19,478 bases of DNA, from contig CAZBQG010000052.1 in NCBI GenBank assembly GCA_964493945.1, positions 1 to 19,478 of the forward strand, given 5' to 3'. The position numbers and the translations under genes were made by a program. The notes under the pieces are model-generated. The model had not been told where the DNA came from. It did no database searches and was given only the letters and a program-made list of their open reading frames with translations. Each line of letters opens with the position of its first letter. Position 1 is the first letter of the stretch. Origin of the DNA: CAZBQG01 sp964493945 (lineage in GTDB: Bacteria > Pseudomonadota > Alphaproteobacteria > Rhodospirillales > UBA2165). Of the stretch, positions 15,359 through 19,478 are shown piece after piece.

Positions 15359-16360
15359 TCAATTTTTTCTGGCGATGATCCGCATATGAGACGACAGCCC
15401 GGCATCTGCCAGGAAGGCCTGAAAATCCTCTTTTGTCTTCTCATCGGCTTCGGTCATCAGAAAGCGCAAAAACGGATCCTTGGCCAAGCCGGGCTGGCCC
15501 GCATAGGCGTTCGTCACGATATCCACATCCAGTTTTCCTGGGGTCTCGAAGGATATTTCCTCCAAACCGCTGCGCTCCAACAGACGGCGGACACCGGCCC
15601 GGCTCAGGAAATTCAAATGGTGGGGGGGAGAAACCGCCTTGGCGGCGCCTCCCAAAGTCATAATATCGTAACCGCCGCCATGGAGGCCGGTGATCAGGAT
15701 CAGGCCCCCCGGTCTGGTCAGAGCCGCCAGCCCTTTCATGAAGGCCACCGTATCCGCCACATGTTCGATCACCTCGAAACTGGTGACCAGATCGGCCCGC
15801 CCGTTCCAATCCTCATGGGCGGCGGCATCATCGGCATTTCCTTCATGGGTACGGAAACCGTTCTCCCGGCAGGTTTCCGCCATCTCCCCATTGGGCTCAA
15901 CGGCGGCCAGTTCCCCATCCGGGTAAAATTTGGCGATTTCCTCCAGGAATGCACCGGCACCGGCACCCACATCGGTGAGGAAATTTACCCCGTGGCCCAG
16001 TTCTTCCATGCGCCTCGCGATCTCGCCCGCGCGGGGGGCCAGGATTTTTTGTTGGCGGGCCTGGGCAACGCTTGGATAAAAGACCCGCGCCCAATAGGCT
16101 GCGGAGGCGCTGTCCCGGTAAAACCCGTCCAGAGCGGAGCCCATGGGCGAAGGATTTACGAACAGGGTACGGCAATCCCCGCAGGATACGTAATCGAAGC
16201 CGAATTTGGCGAAGGCCGGGTCGGCGCGATGGCCGCCGCAACCGGGGCAATTGCGGTCTTCGAACTCATGGGCGGACTGCAAAAGCTCGTCCGCATCCTT
16301 GGCACCCAGCTCAAGAAGTTTATCGAGCAATTCCTTGGGGCGAATTTCGTATTCTTTCAT
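15359..16360 (-). CDS. SAM-dependent methyltransferase with zinc-ribbon segment
   Basis: The protein has 333 residues. A short helical N-terminus is followed by a four-Cys zinc ribbon, NCPGCGG (Cys38, Cys41) and SCGDC (Cys60, Cys63), ending in RTLFVNPSP, as in Methyltransf_23 proteins of polysaccharide loci. The core then has motif I LTDVGAGAGAFLEE (128-141), AVEPN (153-157) and LVTSFEVIEHVADTVAFMKG (191-210). It should methylate a sugar or glycan intermediate using SAM. The ATG at 16360 lies 14 bases after the formyltransferase stop, with AGGGG about 11 bases upstream. Architecture matches sugar C- or O-methyltransferases that carry the same ribbon, but the substrate cannot be assigned. Confidence 0.88.
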   Translation of the reverse strand: MKEYEIRPKELLDKLLELGAKDADELLQSAHEFEDRNCPGCGGHRADPAFAKFGFDYVSCGDCRTLFVNPSPMGSALDGFYRDSASAAYWARVFYPSVAQARQQKILAPRAGEIARRMEELGHGVNFLTDVGAGAGAFLEEIAKFYPDGELAAVEPNGEMAETCRENGFRTHEGNADDAAAHEDWNGRADLVTSFEVIEHVADTVAFMKGLAALTRPGGLILITGLHGGGYDIMTLGGAAKAVSPPHHLNFLSRAGVRRLLERSGLEEISFETPGKLDVDIVTNAYAGQPGLAKDPFLRFLMTEADEKTKEDFQAFLADAGLSSHMRIIARKN

Positions 16361-16374
16361 CTGTTGAATGCCCC

Positions 16375-17169
16375 TTACCCCACATAAGGTTTGACGAATT
16401 GGTCCAGGTCCCGATTTTCGATTGCCCGCCTGATTTCCCCGCCGCCGGCCATGCGGTTCAAATATTCCGTGGCGACCTCGTCGTTAAAATCGGCCGCCCT
16501 GGTGTAACGGACCTCCTTGGACTTGTCCTGGGGGATGGGTTCCGGATCGGCCAGTTCGCCCGAGGCGATCTTTTCGGCCAGGCTTTGGTGGGCTACCCGG
16601 ACCGCGGTCATGCCCAAGATAAAGGGATCAATGGATTGTGCCTTGGGCAAGGCATGATAAAGGATGGCACCCGAATCCAGGCCGGCGGACAGCAAATGGA
16701 TGGTCGCGCCCACCATGTCCGGGCGGCCATCATAGAGGGGCCAGAAATTACAGGAATTTCCCCGGTAATAGGGCGACACGCCCATATGAATGTTCAGCGC
16801 GCCTCTTTGCACCAGCTTGGCGCAAAGCTCGCCCTTGATATAGCTGGCGCCGAAGACCACGATAAAATCCGCATCCAGGGCCGAACCCAACACGGAGCCA
16901 TCCAGGCTGCTCAAATCATCCCGGGTAAAGGCCAGTTGGCGCACATTGCCGGGTAGGAAATGGGGCGCCCCGAACAATTCCTTTTCGGCCCCGGTGACCC
17001 TGGTGAAATAATTGCCAATGATTTCCGATTGGCGGAACATGCCTTTGTTTTTCCCGGGAAAAAGGGTCTTGGTTTCCTGCACGGCGAAAACCTCGTCGGC
17101 GATGCCGGCCAGACATTCGATCAGGGACAGATGACGTGGATGGTTCGAGGTGAATACGGCGATCCGCAT
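16375..17169 (-). CDS. Formyltransferase family protein (N10-formyl-THF-dependent, sugar N-formyltransferase-like)
   Basis: This 264-residue protein has the formyltransferase catalytic core: LNIHMGVSPYYRGNSCNFW (125-143) with Asn126 and His128, and the third catalytic residue Asp165 in LLSAGLDSGAIL (159-170). The N-terminus MRIAVFTSNHPRHLS is a Rossmann start. The C-terminal oligonucleotide-binding domain of tRNA-Met formyltransferase is absent, which favours a small-molecule or sugar substrate. Relatives such as the ArnA N-terminal domain, WbtJ and VioF transfer formyl from N10-formyl-tetrahydrofolate to an amino-sugar nucleotide. The ATG at 17169 lies two bases after the stop of a NodB-fold deacetylase gene, so the two products may act on the same nitrogen. 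No dedicated aminotransferase for the amino sugar is in the window, so the substrate is unknown. Confidence 0.9.
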   Translation of the reverse strand: MRIAVFTSNHPRHLSLIECLAGIADEVFAVQETKTLFPGKNKGMFRQSEIIGNYFTRVTGAEKELFGAPHFLPGNVRQLAFTRDDLSSLDGSVLGSALDADFIVVFGASYIKGELCAKLVQRGALNIHMGVSPYYRGNSCNFWPLYDGRPDMVGATIHLLSAGLDSGAILYHALPKAQSIDPFILGMTAVRVAHQSLAEKIASGELADPEPIPQDKSKEVRYTRAADFNDEVATEYLNRMAGGGEIRRAIENRDLDQFVKPYVG

Positions 17170-17171
17170 GA

Positions 17172-18101
17172 TCAGGTCATCTCCCTCATGATCAGGGCGT
17201 GGTTGATGCGCGAATGTTCCAGGGGGGATTTGGCCGGCCCGGCCATATCCGCCCGGAACCCCAATTGGATATCAAGGTCTCCTAGCAGGGAAAGGGTATG
17301 GCTGTCGTAGGAATTGCAGGGATGGGACATCACCTGGATTTCGCTTTCCGTCACATTCTCCAGCAGGGATTTGTTGGTTTCATATTCGAGCGATTGCCGC
17401 TCCCGAGGCAGGCTCGCCAGGTCCGTCGGATGGGAATGGGAATGGAGTCCGATGAGATGGCCCTTGCCGTGGAGTTCCCTGATATCCGGCTTCCCCAGCC
17501 ACAGGGATTTACGGGCCCCCTGAACATCGAAACCATATCTCTCCATCAATGCCGCCATCAAATTACCGTAATCCTCCCCACCCAGGACCTGGTCCCGGAC
17601 AAACCGAAAACGGCGGTCTTCGCGTGTGTAAAATGGAGCGTGGGGCAAATATAGATCAAGGTCGGCCGCCTCAGTGGTGGTAGCAATCCTGGCGCCAAAA
17701 CCAACGCTTTCCACCTGTTGGAAGAATTCTTCGTAGAAGTCATTGATGGTTTTAAAACATGCGGTCCGGAAGTGGCGGTAAAGTTCCAGGTGATCGGCCT
17801 CCCCCTCGAACGGCGATGAATAGATAAACCAAAAGGCCTTGATGCCGAATCGCTCAAGAACCGGCAGGGCCACGTCAAATTGGCATTTGAGGCCATCATC
17901 GAAGGTGATGCATAAATCATCTTGCTCAAGCTTGCCGGAAAGGGCCCGCGACAGCCATTCGGCCGCATCCAGGATGCGCTCCCGGCCGGCCCAGCGGATG
18001 ATACCCGCGAATTCATCGCTGGAGATGGCGCCCTGGCCTTTGATATGCATCTCATTATGGAAGTGATGAAACAGCAGACCGTGGGGGAAACCGGTAATCA
18101 T
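17172..18101 (-). CDS. NodB-fold polysaccharide deacetylase (first copy)
   Basis: The product has 309 residues. The carbohydrate esterase 4 motifs are ITFDDG (65-70) with the catalytic and metal Asp, and LHSHSHP (219-225) with metal His220 and His224. VMSHPCNSYD (258-267) takes the place of the usual RxPYG motif 3. Between them is a large insertion (about 97-200), rich in charged and aromatic residues, that is absent from the shorter copy at 4325-5155. The enzyme should hydrolyse an N-acyl group from an amino sugar. The ATG at 18101 follows the phosphatase-superfamily gene by two bases and precedes the formyltransferase gene by two bases. Given that neighbour, an N-formyl-removing role like ArnD is a realistic alternative to deacetylation, as inference. 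Confidence 0.88.
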   Translation of the reverse strand: MITGFPHGLLFHHFHNEMHIKGQGAISSDEFAGIIRWAGRERILDAAEWLSRALSGKLEQDDLCITFDDGLKCQFDVALPVLERFGIKAFWFIYSSPFEGEADHLELYRHFRTACFKTINDFYEEFFQQVESVGFGARIATTTEAADLDLYLPHAPFYTREDRRFRFVRDQVLGGEDYGNLMAALMERYGFDVQGARKSLWLGKPDIRELHGKGHLIGLHSHSHPTDLASLPRERQSLEYETNKSLLENVTESEIQVMSHPCNSYDSHTLSLLGDLDIQLGFRADMAGPAKSPLEHSRINHALIMREMT

Positions 18102-18103
18102 GA

Positions 18104-19478
18104 CTATGGGCCGGGCTCGAGCAATTTTTTCGCGAAGGTTTTGTTCTTGGTGGATTCTAGAAAAACATAATGATAGCCGGGCGCGCCTTGCCGGCCGGTT
18201 GGGGGCTGGGACAGGATATGGCTTTGCAGCAGGTCCTCGACGGGAGCCAGTTCGAGGGAATAGCCGGGTTCCAAGGACGGCTTTTTCACCGCGAACAGGG
18301 TTGAATAATATTCTTTTATCATGGCTTCGGTCAGCCGGCCGGCATTTTCCAAGGCCGGTTTCAGGGTACCAATCCTGGAGCCGTGATCCCCGTGGATGAC
18401 GATGGTGGCTTCGCCAAACAATTCGTGTTTTTTAAAACCTTCGATCAATTGGCCCAATTTGACGTAGGTGCAGCCAACCTGGCGGTAATAGGCGCTGCGG
18501 TATTCGGCCAGCCAGGTATCGTTGCCGCGGACCAGCCGGTCGTATTTTTGGTCGAGCACCACATTGCATGCCTCATCGAACATAAAGGGCCGATGGGGGA
18601 TCAGCAGATGGGCGAAATAGGCAACGCCCCGTCTGGCATTTTTCAAGTCCCGGCCCAGCCGGTCGAAAAAAGGCAGCGCCGCCAGGGGTGCGAAATTATT
18701 GTTCTCCAGGATTGGAATTGGGATAATTTCCTGGCGGGCGAGATTCTGATACCGGCTCCGCAGTATCCCGTAAATCCGGGACCGGTTGAGGTGGCGCGAC
18801 AAGATGATCAGGGATTTAGTTGCCGGATTGCTGGCCAATTTATCAAGCTGATCGAGGCCGGTGTAATTATAGCTTTCGCAGGACTCCACCGAAATATCCC
18901 TGCTGCGGCAGAAATCCATGAATTGGGATTGGTATATCCGCATCACATATCCCTTCCGGCTCAGCTGGCGGAAATATTCGTTTTCATCCAGATAGATGAA
19001 ATCCCGGCTCCGCAGGACGGATTTCCGGTTTCTCGCCTTTCTCGTGAAATTTAGGATATTGGGTAGGGAATCCTCGGTATTTGCATATCGGGTATAGGCG
19101 TTGCCATAAAGCCGGAAACCCAATGTCTGGTAGAAGGCTTTGATCTGGTCTTTGCTGCCAGCGGGTTTATTAAAAGGACCGGGAATGCCTTCTATACCCA
19201 CATGTTCATCCAACACGATATGCACCAAAGGCGCCAGGTCCGGATCTTTCGCCGGCCGGCTGACGGCGTCAGGTGTATCCACCAGGGTTTTTTCCGTGGG
19301 CAAAACAACCGTGGTAACCAGCACGGTTGCAAATACCGCCCCCATGATCTGGCTGAGATTGCGCCGGACCAGCCAGCCGGCGGCCAGCATGGCCAGACCG
19401 AACACCAGGACATATCGGAGCCGCCAGTCAAACTGAACATCGGCAAAAAAGGCCAAAAGGGTTGCCGCTATCGGAACT
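18104..19478 (-). CDS. Membrane-anchored sulfatase / phosphoethanolamine-transferase-like protein (partial, N-terminus off window)
   Basis: The frame is open to the right edge, so the true start lies outside. 457 residues are visible, and the TTG at 19456 is not a credible start. Two membrane segments are near the visible N-terminus, around YVLVFGLAMLAAGWLV and MGAVFATVLVTTVVL. A large soluble domain follows with alkaline phosphatase superfamily features: LVHIVLDEHVGIEG as the first metal-binding strand, YANTEDSLPNILN with the candidate Thr/Ser nucleophile, FAHLLIPHRPFMFD, and the metal-binding IVIHGDHGSR. That is the arrangement of periplasmic enzymes that transfer or hydrolyse phosphoethanolamine, phosphoglycerol or sulfate groups, such as LTA-synthase- and OpgB-like proteins. 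A role adding a phospho-substituent to the glycan is likely from context but unproved. Confidence 0.85.
   Translation of the reverse strand, partial: VPIAATLLAFFADVQFDWRLRYVLVFGLAMLAAGWLVRRNLSQIMGAVFATVLVTTVVLPTEKTLVDTPDAVSRPAKDPDLAPLVHIVLDEHVGIEGIPGPFNKPAGSKDQIKAFYQTLGFRLYGNAYTRYANTEDSLPNILNFTRKARNRKSVLRSRDFIYLDENEYFRQLSRKGYVMRIYQSQFMDFCRSRDISVESCESYNYTGLDQLDKLASNPATKSLIILSRHLNRSRIYGILRSRYQNLARQEIIPIPILENNNFAPLAALPFFDRLGRDLKNARRGVAYFAHLLIPHRPFMFDEACNVVLDQKYDRLVRGNDTWLAEYRSAYYRQVGCTYVKLGQLIEGFKKHELFGEATIVIHGDHGSRIGTLKPALENAGRLTEAMIKEYYSTLFAVKKPSLEPGYSLELAPVEDLLQSHILSQPPTGRQGAPGYHYVFLESTKNKTFAKKLLEPGP

Noticed and set aside
15194..16387. 397-codon open frame on the plus strand
   Set aside because: It lies opposite the zinc-ribbon methyltransferase and aldolase genes, whose minus-strand products have clear motifs. 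Its translation shows no domain and is the usual antisense opening of GC-rich DNA.
1..19478. tRNA, rRNA, CRISPR array, insertion sequence or phage remnant
   Set aside because: Nearly every base is within a minus-strand gene with recognisable motifs. I saw no repeat arrays, transposase motifs or inverted-repeat ends.

Overview
The window is one densely packed block of surface-glycan biosynthesis genes. All 20 genes I can support lie on the minus strand, so transcription runs from the right edge to the left edge. Both end genes run off the window: an alkaline-phosphatase-superfamily membrane protein on the right and a GT-C-type membrane protein on the left. No gap exceeds about 70 bases, many neighbours share ATGA, GTGA or TTGA stop/start overlaps, and I see no internal promoter, terminator, RNA gene, repeat or mobile element. 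The moderately high GC content and the protein families suggest a Gram-negative pseudomonad phylum member, probably an alphaproteobacterium. That placement is an inference of low to moderate strength, because no rRNA or other marker is present.

Right part (about 11.5-19.5 kb), in transcription order: a sulfatase/phospho-transferase-like membrane enzyme (partial), a NodB-fold deacetylase, a sugar formyltransferase, a zinc-ribbon methyltransferase, an HpcH/HpaI-type pyruvate aldolase, a KdsB-like CMP-sugar-acid synthetase, a Gfo/Idh/MocA oxidoreductase, and a radical SAM protein with an N-terminal SPASM-like region. The aldolase and cytidylyltransferase share an ATGA overlap. Together they suggest that a 2-keto-3-deoxy acid is made by a pyruvate aldolase and then activated with CMP.

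Middle part (about 6.2-11.5 kb): a 534-residue uncharacterised protein with GT-B-like features, a second zinc-ribbon methyltransferase, a short-chain dehydrogenase, a divergent dehydroquinate-synthase-like sugar phosphate cyclase, and a third methyltransferase. The cyclase beside the dehydrogenase suggests a cyclitol or carbasugar building block.

Left part (1-6.2 kb): a GNAT acyltransferase, a second NodB-fold deacetylase, a heparinase II/III-family protein, a GT2 glycosyltransferase, a fourth methyltransferase, a 38-residue single-helix membrane peptide and the start of a polytopic GT-C-like protein. This part looks like polymer assembly, trimming and decoration.

The window as a whole reads as an exopolysaccharide, capsule or O-antigen locus that makes one or two unusual monomers. 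The most notable candidates are a CMP-activated ulosonic acid made without a PEP-dependent synthase, a cyclitol, and a formyltransferase/NodB pair that recalls the Arn pathway. No flippase, polymerase, PEP-dependent ulosonate synthase or undecaprenyl-phosphate sugar transferase is in view, so those functions must lie outside the window.
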